From NCBI RefSeq assembly GCF_020297485.1, contig NZ_JAIWZC010000001.1, forward strand, positions 4,774,001-4,838,000: 64,000 nt of DNA. The letters run 5' to 3'. The position numbers and the translations under genes are program-made. Numbering within the stretch: the stretch's first letter is position 1; each line of letters starts with the position of its first letter. This document shows positions 52,081 through 60,593 of the stretch, piece after piece. The notes beneath the pieces are model-generated. The model was not told the DNA's origin. It saw nothing but the letters and a program-made list of their open reading frames with translations, and did no database searches. Source of the DNA: Enterocloster clostridioformis. Lineage in GTDB: Bacteria > Bacillota > Clostridia > Lachnospirales > Lachnospiraceae.

Positions 52081-52258
52081 GCTGCGGTAGTTTAGATGCC
52101 AACTTGTGGTTTTTGAAGAAGAATGGTGGATAAAACCACAAGATGTAGTGGTTTTTGAGGGAAAAATGAGTGGATTTGCGGCCTGGAAATGGGTGTTTTT
52201 CAGGGCGTGAGAAATAGATGCCTTGGCCCTGGGAGATGACTTTCCTGGGGCTTTTTGG
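52075..52258 (+). repeat. 184-bp direct repeat, left copy (structured)
   Basis: Close to 90% identical by eye to 58429-58611, same orientation; begins with CATTAAGCTGCG, whose TAA is the hydrogenase 2 stop. Internal helices: CTTGTGGTTTT 52103-52113/AAAACCACAAG 52132-52142, CCTGGAAA/TTTTCAGG near 52183-52205, and terminator GCCCTGGGA 52226-52234/TCCTGGGGC 52243-52251 followed by TTTTT. It serves as the hydrogenase 2 terminator and is the left border of the island. Confidence 0.75.
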
Positions 52259-52769
52259 TATTTGCAGATATAGTAATTAATATATGAGGGTGAATGCTTT
52301 ACAGGTATGTTTTTTGGTAAGCTGGATTAAGATAATAATAAACACTGAAACTTTATCATAAAGGCAGAGAAGAAATGCTTACATTTATTCATGCGTAAAT
52401 ATTGATTTCCATAATGTTAGAGTAATACAGTCAACAGCTAAATGCTTTTTCTGGGCATTTGAAAAATGATGCGGACGAGTGGCGGAGAATGTGACAATAA
52501 AGTTCGACATCATTAGATTACACCTGGTGGCAGATTTCGTTGCATATACTATTATTTATTTTGGTTAAAAGATAAAATCGTTGGAAATGAGTACTTATTA
52601 TGGTATATTAGTAATGCCAGAAATGCTTAAATTTAAGAATTCTAATCCTCTCAGATACGTGGAAATTAAAAGGTAGTAGTTTATGGCTTGTTCTTTAATT
52701 AGAGAAGTGGTTAATAAATTAAGAATGCTTTGGAGTTTTCAGGTATCTGGGAAGAAATATGTAATTTAG
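52259..52769. other. AT-rich gap, no gene seen
   Basis: About 510 bp of AT-rich DNA between the repeat and the hsdM fragment. No frame has both a start with ribosome-binding site and protein-like sequence; no RNA gene recognised. Probably decayed island DNA. Confidence 0.5.
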
Positions 52770-53438
52770 TATTATGAGAAAGCTGCCCTTATATGGGCGA
52801 TTGCAGATAAATTGACTGGTGTATATAAACCGCACGAATATGGAGAAGTCATCTTGCCAATGACAGTAATACGCCGTTTTGACTGCATCATTGCTGATAC
52901 AAAGGCCGCGGTACTTGAAAAATATGAAAGTGTAAAATCTCTTCCTATGCGTGATGTATTATTGCGCAAAGCTTCCGGACACGATTTTTATAATACAAGC
53001 AAATATGATTTTGATAAGTTATTAGATGATCCCGATAATATCGAAGCTAATTTTCGTGATTACCTGAACGGTTTTTCTGAAAATATACAGGATATTATTG
53101 AGAAGTTCAAATTTGACGGCCATATCACCACGATGGCAAATAAGGGCATTCTCTATATTGTGATTAAGGAATTTACATCGTCCAAGGCAAATCTCCATCC
53201 AAGCGTAATCTCCAATCTGGAGATGGGATATATTTTTGAAGAAATCATCCGCCGGTTTTCTGAGGCGCATAACGAAGATTCTGGGCAGCATTATACTCCT
53301 CGTGAAGTGATCGAACTTATGGTCAACATTTTGTTCTACGATAATAACGATGTCCTCTCCGGCAATAATGTGGCAAAAACGATTTATGAAAGCAAAGTGC
53401 AGACAATGATACAATTCAGCGATAGCCTTGTCGCCTAA
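52770..53438 (+). pseudogene. hsdM: Type I restriction-modification M subunit (HsdM), internal fragment
   Basis: The open frame after TAG 52767-52769 reads 'EKAALIWAIADKLTGVYKPH', then 'EYGEVILPMTVIRRFDCI', the N-terminal helical domain of HsdM, and ends 'QHYTPREVIELMVNILFYDN' plus an unrelated tail. A start codon is missing. The methyltransferase core (the SAM-binding DxxCGTGG and catalytic NPPF motifs) is absent. Only about 40% of the family length remains. Non-functional remnant of a restriction locus. Confidence 0.8.
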
Positions 53439-53507
53439 AATCCGAGGGGGTGCAAATCCATTTTAGGGGGTGCAGATTGATAAATCGATAGAAGGAGAGA
53501 TAAACAC

Positions 53508-54152
53508 ATGGCAAATTCGTATAAAACAATTGATGAATCAACGTGGGAGCGTGCCGTGCACTGCATGGTTTTCAGAAACAGCATAGAGCCGTCTTTCTGC
53601 GTGACTTTTGAAGCGGATATCACGAACTTCAAGAAAAAAGTAAAGGCAGAAGGCATCTCGTTCACTCTGGCGATGGTGTATGCTGTCTGCAAATGCGCAA
53701 ATGAAGTAGAGGCACTAAGGTACAGATTTTTAGATGGGAAAGTTGTTCTGTATGATAAAATTGATACAGCCTTTACATATCTCAACAAGGAAACCGGATT
53801 GTTCAAAGTAGTGAATGTACCTTTCGTGGATGACCTGACAGAGTATGTTGAACTGGCTTCGAAAACAGCAGATGAGCAGAAAGAATACTTTACCGGTCCT
53901 CTGGGAAATGATGTATTCCAGTGTTCGCCCATGCCGTGGGTGACTTATACGCATATTTCCCATACAAATTCAGGGAAGAAGGATAATGCCACACCGCTGT
54001 TCGATTGGGGAAAGTACTACGAGAAAGATGGACGTACAATAATCCCCGTTTCAATTCAAGCACATCATTCTTTTGTTGACGGGATTCATATCGGGCAGTT
54101 TGTTGACGCGTTACAGAATTATTTTGATGAGCAAAATCGGAACAATATGTAG
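53508..54152 (+). CDS. Chloramphenicol acetyltransferase-family protein
   Basis: 214 residues, the normal trimeric CAT length. Catalytic motif 'IQAHHSFVDGIHIGQFVDAL' (HHxxxDG, around residue 185), with 'FSYxN'-like region replaced by 'HTNSGKKDNATPLFDWGKYY'. Acetyl-CoA-dependent O-acetylation is expected; whether chloramphenicol is the substrate cannot be judged, as many Clostridial CAT-like proteins are uncharacterised. Start ATG 53508 after GAAGGAGAG. The gene is intact in an otherwise decayed island. Confidence 0.8.
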   Translation: MANSYKTIDESTWERAVHCMVFRNSIEPSFCVTFEADITNFKKKVKAEGISFTLAMVYAVCKCANEVEALRYRFLDGKVVLYDKIDTAFTYLNKETGLFKVVNVPFVDDLTEYVELASKTADEQKEYFTGPLGNDVFQCSPMPWVTYTHISHTNSGKKDNATPLFDWGKYYEKDGRTIIPVSIQAHHSFVDGIHIGQFVDALQNYFDEQNRNNM

Positions 54153-54240
54153 GATGATTGTGAAAGCGGGCTTGCACGGTTAAAAAAATCATAAAGACAA
54201 ATGAATTTTGCAGACGGCGTCTGCAGAATTGGAGGGCGTA

Positions 54241-54387
54241 ATGGAAATACAGGAAAGCAAGCAGATTCAGCTCATATCGGATATCAAGGATAAAATTAAA
54301 GCTGCACAGTACAGAGCGTTGCTGAATGTAAATGAGCAACTGATCAGACTGTACTGGGATATCGGGAATGACCTGAAGAGAGTATGA
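54241..54387 (+). pseudogene. DUF1016/YhcG-type gene, 5' fragment cut by the IS
   Basis: 48 codons from ATG 54241 (GGAGGG upstream): 'IQLISDIKDKIKAAQYRALL' and 'NEQLIRLYWDIGNDL' are the N-terminus of DUF1016 (YhcG-like) proteins, usually about 350 residues with a PDDEXK nuclease-like C-terminus and often found in type I restriction loci. The IS256 element inserted after GACCTGAA. Across the element the frame would continue 'NENTAYGNRFISSQF' (from 56423), then degenerates. Confidence 0.75.
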
Positions 54388-54462
54388 AAGTTTTTCTGTA
54401 AATAGCTATTAAGCATTAGGTCTTCTATGATAAAATCTATTATCATAAGGAGGCCTATTATT

Positions 54463-55707
54463 ATGGCAAGAAGAGAAAAACAGCCCGTACACAAAGTAGT
54501 CATGACGGAGGGGAAAAGGAACATCGTCCATCAGCTCCTGGAAGAGTATGACATCCAGACTGCGGAGGATATCCAGGAAGCCCTCAAAGACCTGCTGGGG
54601 AGCACCCTGAAGGAGATGATGGAAGCGGAGATGGATGAGCATCTCGGCTATGGGAGGTCAGAACGGTCGGATTCGGATGATTACCGCAATGGCTACAAGC
54701 CCAAGCGGATCAACAGCAGCTTCGGGAGCATGGACATCCAGGTGCCCCAGGACAGGAAGTCCACGTTTGAACCCCAGGTGGTAAGAAAGCGCCAGAAGGA
54801 CATTTCCGGCATTGACCAGAAGATCATATCCATGTATGCAAAAGGCATGACAACCCGCCAAATCTCGGATACCTTGATGGACATTTATGGTTTTGAGGCT
54901 TCGGAAGGGTTCATCTCGGACGTGACGGACAAGATACTGCCGCAGATTGAAGACTGGCAGAACCGCCCGCTGGAGGAAGTCTATCCCGTGGTCTACATCG
55001 ACGCAATCCATTATTCCGTGCGGGAGGACGGGGTAATCCGCAAGCTTGCCGCCTATGTCATCCTCGGCCTTACGCTGGAAGGTAAAAAGGAAGTCCTGAG
55101 CATACAGATCGGGGAGAATGAAAGCTCCAAGTACTGGCTCTGCGTTCTGAACGAGTTGAAGAACCGCGGTGTGAAGGATATCCTCATTCTCTGCTCGGAC
55201 GGGCTCACGGGCATTAAGGAAGCCATAACGGCGGCATTCCCGAAGACGGAGCAGCAGCGCTGCATCGTACATATGGTACGGAACACGCTGAAATACGTCT
55301 CCGACAAGGACCGGAAAGCATTTGCCACGGACCTGAAAACCATCTACCATGCCGCAAACGAGGAAAAGGCGCTGGAGGCGCTGGAGAAGGTGACGGAAAA
55401 GTGGACGCCAAAGTACCCCAACTCAATGAAACGCTGGCATGACAACTGGGATGTGGTATCCCCCATCTTCAAGTTTTCCATGGAGGTCAGGAAGGTGATC
55501 TATACTACCAACGCGATCGAGAGCCTCAACTCTACCTACCGGAAGCTCAACCGCCAGCGGAGCGTGTTCCCGGGCAGCACGGCGCTCTTAAAGGCTCTGT
55601 ACCTGGCCACGTTCGAGGCGACGAAGAAGTGGACCATGCCCATCCGCAACTGGGGGCAGGTCTATGGGGAACTGTCCATTATGTACGAAGGCAGACTGCC
55701 GGAATAA
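54463..55707 (+). CDS. IS256-family transposase
   Basis: 414 residues from ATG 54463 (ATAAGGAGG upstream). Mutator/IS256 DDE transposase: N-terminal 'AEMDEHLGYGRSERSDSDDY' region, catalytic Asp in 'VVYIDAIHYSVREDGV', second Asp in 'LCSDGLTGIKEAI', family signature 'QQRCIVHMVRNTLKYVSDKD', and Glu in 'YTTNAIESLNSTYRKLNRQR'. Full length and intact, so the element may still be active. Confidence 0.92.
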   Translation: MARREKQPVHKVVMTEGKRNIVHQLLEEYDIQTAEDIQEALKDLLGSTLKEMMEAEMDEHLGYGRSERSDSDDYRNGYKPKRINSSFGSMDIQVPQDRKSTFEPQVVRKRQKDISGIDQKIISMYAKGMTTRQISDTLMDIYGFEASEGFISDVTDKILPQIEDWQNRPLEEVYPVVYIDAIHYSVREDGVIRKLAAYVILGLTLEGKKEVLSIQIGENESSKYWLCVLNELKNRGVKDILILCSDGLTGIKEAITAAFPKTEQQRCIVHMVRNTLKYVSDKDRKAFATDLKTIYHAANEEKALEALEKVTEKWTPKYPNSMKRWHDNWDVVSPIFKFSMEVRKVIYTTNAIESLNSTYRKLNRQRSVFPGSTALLKALYLATFEATKKWTMPIRNWGQVYGELSIMYEGRLPE

Positions 55708-55720
55708 GAGCGCACAGGCA

Positions 55721-55752
55721 TAGGTGTACACCTATCCGGAAAGGAGCTTTCC
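55721..55752 (+). promoter_or_regulatory. Palindrome and SD-hairpin before the first passenger gene
   Basis: TAGGTGTACACCTA (55721-55734) is a perfect 14-bp palindrome, a likely operator. GGAAAG-GAG-CTTTCC (55738-55752) folds the AAAGGAG ribosome site of the next gene into a hairpin that ends at its ATG. Confidence 0.55.
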
Positions 55753-55965
55753 ATGTATGGATTTTCAAAATACGATGCTCAGGACAGGTACGACAGCTAT
55801 AATACTGTACAGGTGAAGTTAAAACTGAATATGAAGACAGATGCAGATATCCTGGCCTGGGTCAGACAGCACAAATATGGCAGGGACACTTCCGTCCAAG
55901 GGGCCATCAAGGCCCTGATACGGGAAGACATCGCCAGAGGCCAGGCCGATGGGACACAAGGTTAA
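55753..55965 (+). CDS. Passenger protein 1, possible ribbon-helix-helix regulator
   Basis: 70 residues, start ATG 55753 with AAAGGAG. The middle, 'YNTVQVKLKLNMKTDADILA' followed by 'WVRQHKYGRDTSVQGAIKAL', has the strand-helix-helix pattern of small RHH DNA-binding proteins. A 14-bp palindrome lies just upstream, suggesting self-regulation. Located inside the IS256 element, after the transposase. It overlaps the convergent second passenger by 4 bp. Family not recognised with certainty. Confidence 0.6.
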   Translation: MYGFSKYDAQDRYDSYNTVQVKLKLNMKTDADILAWVRQHKYGRDTSVQGAIKALIREDIARGQADGTQG

Positions 55966-56237
55966 TCCCTCTGCATTTTACATTCGTTGGCTGTCTGCAG
56001 CTCTGACAGGGATTCCATGATAGACAGGTAATCGATCCCCTCCACAACAGTCCCTGTGCCAGGGTCAAACAGTTCATCGTCTGCGGTGGCTTTCGGGTCA
56101 TAGGATTTCAGTTCACTGTCATACCAGCTATAGATATCACTGTATAAGTCGGCTGCATGATCCAGCAGGGACTGCAGTCCATTGATCTTTGCCCTGATAT
56201 CTTCAGGTACAAAGGGATCGTCTGTTTTTAGCTTCAT
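55962..56237 (-). CDS. Passenger protein 2, small acidic protein
   Basis: 91 residues from ATG 56237, preceded by AGGAGGTG. Acidic, mainly helical: 'DPFVPEDIRAKINGLQSLLD', 'DLYSDIYSWYDSELKSYDPK', 'GTVVEGIDYLSIMESLSELQ'. No known domain recognised. Convergent with passenger 1 within the IS256 element. Could be an antitoxin-like, anti-restriction or accessory factor; no evidence decides. Confidence 0.55.
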   Translation of the reverse strand: MKLKTDDPFVPEDIRAKINGLQSLLDHAADLYSDIYSWYDSELKSYDPKATADDELFDPGTGTVVEGIDYLSIMESLSELQTANECKMQRD

Positions 56238-56302
56238 GGCACACCTCCTGATGTTTTCCTGTAAGAAGTGTACCATAATTTGATGGGATTTTCCAATACA
56301 TC

Positions 56303-56331
56303 TTGACAGAATCCAAAAGCATCCGTATAGT
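56303..56331 (+). promoter_or_regulatory. Outward-facing promoter near the right IS end
   Basis: TTGACA 56303-56308, 17-bp spacer, TATAGT 56326-56331, pointing out of the element. It is followed by a perfect 9-bp hairpin GGTAGGTGG 56335-56343/CCACCTACC 56353-56361 and TTTCTC, which may terminate or modulate it. Confidence 0.55.
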
Positions 56332-56425
56332 AAAGGTAGGTGGTCACGACATCCACCTACCTTTCTCATTAACTTATCATAGAAGATCTCAATTTACAGA
56401 CTTTTTTTCATACTCTCGACCTGAA

Positions 56426-56906
56426 TGAAAATACGGCATACGGGAACAGGTTTATTTCTTCTCAATTCGGAGGAACCTGTACGCTCTTCAAGCTCCACCA
56501 TAATAGACAACAGCCATCTATAACCCACTAAAGCATGACTAATACCTATACAGCACACAGGTCTTTCTTCTTCATATTTCTATCAATTAATAGCTTCCAA
56601 AGCTTATTATAACTAACCGACATACTTCTCACCCCAATAGTAACTCTTGTAGCTCAAAAATCGCTGACAAAAATTTGGTGTTCGCTGAAATCAACAACAG
56701 TATATTATAATTAAGCTTTCAATGTGCCATGTATGAATTTTTTGGTTTCGTAGATTTAATGGTTACTGTTTATATATCAAGGACAAATCTTCTGCGTCTA
56801 TTGCAATTACAATATTTCCTTTATATAATATAGTAAAGATTTAAGGGTAATAATATTCATAAAGAAATGTGCTATTATATAAAAGAGAGCTTGAGGAGGG
56901 GAGAAT
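56426..56906. other. Decayed DUF1016 remainder and AT-rich gap
   Basis: The first ~70 bp continue the interrupted DUF1016 frame, then coding sense is lost. The rest is AT-rich with no gene. GAGGAGGGGAGAAT just before 56907 is the ribosome site of the next gene; ATTATAT-type -10 sequences occur around 56872-56882. Confidence 0.45.
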
Positions 56907-58366
56907 ATGGCAATAGACAAACTGTTTTCAGGTGAATCAAAGAGCATCGAATATAAAGTAGATGTACCGGGAAAAAGTGAAAAGTATATGAAAACGGTAG
57001 TTGCCTTTGCCAATGGACGTGGTGGAAGGATTGTATTTGGTATTGATGATTCAACATTAGATGTAACAGGCATGAATCCGGATACAATTTTCCAGACTAT
57101 AGACTCTATCACCAATGCTATATCAGATAGTTGTGAGCCGAGGATTATCCCGGACGTGACGTTACAGACAGTTGGAGATAAGACCGTTATTGTTGTAGAA
57201 ATCAGTTCTGGTAAAATGCGCCCGTATTACTTAAAATCAAAGGGAATAGTAGACGGAACATTTATCCGGGTTGCAGGAACGACCCGTCTTGCACCTGATT
57301 TTATGTTAAAGGAATTGATACTGGAAGGACAGAACCGCTATTATGACAGTGAGCCGTGTGATGGCTTGACAGTTACAAAAGACGACATTAAAAAACTTGT
57401 CACGATTTAAAAAAAGTCGCCCTCGAACATGCATTGACCGATGCAGCCAAAGCTGAGATTAAAGATGTAACAGAGAATGTACTGTTATCCTGGGGGATTT
57501 TATGGGAAAAAGATGGAGAAATTGTTCCGACGAATGCATATGCTTTGCTGACAGGGAAGAATACCATGCAGCAAAACATCCAGTGCGCTATTTTTAAAGG
57601 TAATGACCGTGCGTACTTTGTAGACAGGCGGGAATTTAACGGTCCAATTCAGGAACAGATGGAGGCCGCATACCAATATGTGCTGGAGAAAATTAACCGG
57701 GGAATGAAGATAGATGGTATTTACAGGCAGGATGTTTATGAGCTTCCGATAGACAGCATCCGTGAGTTGATTGCCAATGCTGTAGCTCATCGCAGTTATT
57801 TGGACCCAGGCAATATCCAGGTAGCGCTTTATGATAACCGATTGGAGATTACTTCTCCGGGTATGCTAATGAATGGTGTGACGATTGAAAAAATGAAGGA
57901 AGGATACTCTAAAATCAGGAATCGTGCAATAGCCAACGCATTCTCTTATATGAAAATCATTGAAAAATGGGGCAGCGGTATTCCTCGAATAATACGTGAA
58001 TGCCAGGAATATGGTATTCCAGAACCAGAGCTGATCGATTTTGACGGGGATTTCCGTATAAATATGTACAGGCAGCCGTCATTAATCCAAGCTGGCATCA
58101 TTGGCACTAATTCTGGCACCAATTCTGACACCATTGGCACTAATTCTGACACCATTGGCACCATTATTGGAATTAAGGTAACGTCTCCTGAAGAAAGAGT
58201 GTTGACCATTATGAAGCAGAATGCAAGAGTCACACAAAAGGAATTACAAAAGGAGTTAGGAGTTTCATTGCGCACTGTAAAAAGGATGATTGCAGAATTG
58301 CAGGATAAGGGATATATTGTCAGAAGGGGAAATAACCGTTCAGGTGAGTGGATAGTTAAGGGATAG
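56907..58366 (+). pseudogene. AlbA_2/Schlafen-like ATP-binding regulator, frameshifted
   Basis: Two frames form one protein. The first (56907-57410) holds the AlbA_2 domain: 'SGESKSIEYKVDVPGKSEKY', 'VVAFANGRGGRIVFGIDDST'. The second (57434-58366) holds the HATPase-like part ('SIRELIANAVAHRSYLDPGN', 'EITSPGMLMNGVTIEKMKEG', 'EKWGSGIPRIIRECQEYGIP'), a GTNS/DTIG repeat linker, and a winged helix ('VTQKELQKELGVSLRTVKRM'). One base appears lost near 57397-57399: 'DDIKKL' should run into 'HDLKKVALEHALTDAAKAEI'. Restored length about 485, normal. Such genes often accompany restriction loci. Confidence 0.8.
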
Positions 58367-58428
58367 ATAGTATTCCAATGTATCAATAAAATAATGTAAA
58401 TGCAGGCATCTATTCCACCGCAGCACCA

Positions 58429-58611
58429 CATTAAGCTGCGATAGTTTAGATGCCGCTTGTGGTTTTTGGAGAGAAATGGTGGATAAAACTACAAGATATG
58501 GTGGTTTTTGAGGAAAAATTAAGTGAATTTGCGTCCTGGAAATGGGTGTTTTTCAGGGCGTGAGAAATAGATGCCTTGGCCCTGGGAGATGAGTCTTCCA
58601 GGGTTTTTGGC
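58429..58611 (+). repeat. 184-bp direct repeat, right copy (structured)
   Basis: Right border partner of 52075-52258, starting with the same CATTAAGCTGCG. Helices are kept by compensating or wobble changes: CTTGTGGTTTT 58456-58466/AAAACTACAAG 58485-58495, and terminator CCCTGGGA 58580-58587/TTCCAGGG 58596-58603 followed by TTTTT. The block GGAAATGGGTGTTTTTCAGG is identical in both copies. Confidence 0.75.
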
Positions 58612-58751
58612 TTGTAAAGATTACTTTCCTTTGATATGTTTGTCGCAAACGCATTCTACGATAAAGCACTATGTACAATATTTTTGAATATGCTGTAAAG
58701 TGATAAGTTTTTATTTGTGTAATAACCTGAGAAAATATCAGGCACTGTTAG

Positions 58752-59756
58752 TCATAGAAAATAGCCGCAACTTTCCCGTATTACCAGTTCGTATGGTAGA
58801 TATTCTTGACTGACTGCAATAGGTTCATTCTGCATGAGGGCCAGCAGTTTCTGGAATGCAATCCTTCCCATCATCTCCTTGGGCTGACGTATTGTGGTAA
58901 TCGCTGGTTCCCATACAGAAGAAAGATCAATATCATCAAAGCCGACAACAGCACAGTCTTCAGGAACACGCAGTCCCTGATCTTTTAATGCTTTCATAGC
59001 ACCAATTGCCATTGTATCACCTGCGGCAAATACAGCGGTGAATTTTTTTTGTTTTGCCAGTAATGTCCACATCTGATCATAGCCGCCCTTGATGGCGGGT
59101 TCTCCGTAACTGATCAGTTCATTATCAACAGGAATTTTGTGTTCTTCAAGAGCAGAAATATAACCGTTGAGACGATCCTGATAAGGCATCTGTAAAGGTG
59201 ATACAGTGAGGTGTGCAATCTCGCGGTGTCCAAGCCGGATAAGATGAGTCATAAGCGCTTTTGAAGCAGCCATATTATCAATGGAAACGCTTGGTATTTT
59301 GTAATTGGGTACGCATTGCACTACCATAACTAAAGGGTATCTTTCCGTAATCAGTGTTTCTAGCTTTTGTGTCATATTAGCGGATAGGGAAATGATTCCG
59401 TCCACCTGCCGCTGCTTAATTGCCTCAATGTAATGCTTTTCCAAGGACGGCTGGCTCTTTAAATCAGCAATCAGCATTTGATATCCTTGCCGTTCAGCTT
59501 CCGTACCGATACCTGATAATATTCCATGAAAAAAGGAGTTTTCTATATTAGGAACAATAACAATGACAGCTCTTGTTGTCTGAGTCCGAAGCTGACGTGC
59601 AAGAACGTTTGGCTGGTAATTCATTTCTTTGATTATCTGAAGTACATGTTCCTTTGTTGCCGGTTTGACAAGATCGGGGTTACTGAGCACTCTGGATATG
59701 GTTGCAACGGAAACTCCTGCGGCATTCGCTACATCTTTTATGGTTGGTGCATTCAT
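58752..59756 (-). CDS. LacI-family regulator of the TRAP/sugar operon
   Basis: 334 residues from ATG 59756 (GGGAGG upstream); the frame extends 51 codons further without signal. HTH 'PTIKDVANAAGVSVATISRV', hinge 'NYQPNVLARQLRTQTTRAVI', sensor domain 'VIVPNIENSFFHGILSGIGT' and 'AVVGFDDIDLSSVWEPAITT'. Divergent from the TRAP genes with three identical palindromes between them, so it very probably represses that operon and itself. The effector is presumably a sugar acid or its breakdown product (inference). Confidence 0.9.
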   Translation of the reverse strand: MNAPTIKDVANAAGVSVATISRVLSNPDLVKPATKEHVLQIIKEMNYQPNVLARQLRTQTTRAVIVIVPNIENSFFHGILSGIGTEAERQGYQMLIADLKSQPSLEKHYIEAIKQRQVDGIISLSANMTQKLETLITERYPLVMVVQCVPNYKIPSVSIDNMAASKALMTHLIRLGHREIAHLTVSPLQMPYQDRLNGYISALEEHKIPVDNELISYGEPAIKGGYDQMWTLLAKQKKFTAVFAAGDTMAIGAMKALKDQGLRVPEDCAVVGFDDIDLSSVWEPAITTIRQPKEMMGRIAFQKLLALMQNEPIAVSQEYLPYELVIRESCGYFL

Positions 59757-59829
59757 ATTTATCCTCCCAAGAAACAAAAATTGAAAAACGCATTTATATG
59801 GAGCAGAACTATTTTTTAATGATAAATAC

Positions 59830-60068
59830 TGTAATCGATTACATTTTATAACATTAAAGTTGGCATTGCAAGAAAAACATGCAAAATAATTTAAATTGCT
59901 ATTTGACATGACTGTAATCGATTACAATTTAAAAAAATCCGAACAGATATTAACAAAGCTAAATATAGTAAAAAGTAACAATAAATACAAAATAATATCA
60001 GCAAAAATAACAATTGACAACAATATAAATATCCATTAAGCTATAGACATAAATTGTAATCGATTACA
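59830..60068. promoter_or_regulatory. Three identical LacI operators TGTAATCGATTACA
   Basis: The perfect 14-bp palindrome TGTAATCGATTACA occurs at 59830-59843, 59913-59926 and 60055-60068, all within the 336-bp divergent intergenic region. Spacings (centre to centre 83 and 142 bp) allow DNA looping by a LacI tetramer. The central CG pair is typical of LacI-family sites. TTGACA at 60014-60019 and TATAAT at 60070-60075 are possible promoter parts. Confidence 0.85.
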
Positions 60069-60092
60069 GTATAATTCGATAAGGAGGGCAAG

Positions 60093-60581
60093 ATGACTTT
60101 TAAAAGGTTTGATTCTGTGGTTGCGTGGATTGAGGACATTGTTTCTGCGTTCTGCCTGGCAGGGATTGTGGTGATCGCAGCGGGAAGTGTATTTGGGCGT
60201 TATGTTTTACATACAGGTTTTCTATGGGCGGACGAAGTGAACCAGATGCTGCTTGTCGCCATGGGCATGTTTGGGAGTGCAAGAGCAGTGCGTTCCAATG
60301 GTCATGCGGAATTCACCTCTTTTATTAACAACCGGAAATCAAGAACGGCGCGAATTGCAATGCGGGCTGCAATCAATATACTTACGATTGTGTTGCTGGT
60401 GTTCATGTTCGTGATTTCAATGCAGTTTACCTTAGGCGGAACCATGAAGAGTACGGTACTTCGTATTCCGAGAATGTATTTTTACATGTCAATTCCCATG
60501 GGATTCGGGCTTTGCATTTATGAGTATCTGAAGGTGGTCAAGACAAAGATATTAACGGACGCAGCGTCCGAGAATGAATAG
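60093..60581 (+). CDS. dctQ: TRAP transporter small permease (DctQ)
   Basis: 162 residues, four hydrophobic segments. DctQ family: 'AAGSVFGRYVLHTGFLWADE' and 'VNQMLLVAMGMFGSARAVRS' contain the conserved Trp-Ala-Asp/Glu-Glu region; 'LRIPRMYFYMSIPMGFGLCI' is the last segment. Start ATG 60093 after AAGGAGGG. Works with the large permease in Na+-driven uptake of a carboxylate such as a sugar acid. No DctP binding protein is found beside it in this window. Confidence 0.88.
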   Translation: MTFKRFDSVVAWIEDIVSAFCLAGIVVIAAGSVFGRYVLHTGFLWADEVNQMLLVAMGMFGSARAVRSNGHAEFTSFINNRKSRTARIAMRAAINILTIVLLVFMFVISMQFTLGGTMKSTVLRIPRMYFYMSIPMGFGLCIYEYLKVVKTKILTDAASENE

Positions 60582-60593
60582 GAGGAAACATAG

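Larger units (their letters stand above)
54378..56417 (+). mobile_element. IS256-family element with two passenger genes
   Basis: 2040 bp bounded by inverted ends GAGAGTATGAAA…TCTGTAAAT (left 54378, right complement ending 56417) and flanked by the 8-bp target duplication GACCTGAA (54370-54377 and 56418-56425). A second repeat, TCTTCTATGATAA, occurs just inside both ends. It carries the transposase and, unlike ordinary IS256 elements of about 1.3-1.5 kb, two further genes (55753 and 55962). It disrupts a DUF1016 gene. Confidence 0.85.

Noticed and set aside
53508-54152. Calling the CAT-family gene a chloramphenicol resistance determinant
   Set aside because: The HHxxxDG motif shows the family, but many Clostridial members do not confer resistance; no sequence evidence for the substrate.
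52075-58611. The 184-bp repeats as site-specific attachment sites
   Set aside because: They differ at many positions and contain compensated stems; no integrase gene is present in the island. Att repeats would be shorter and identical.
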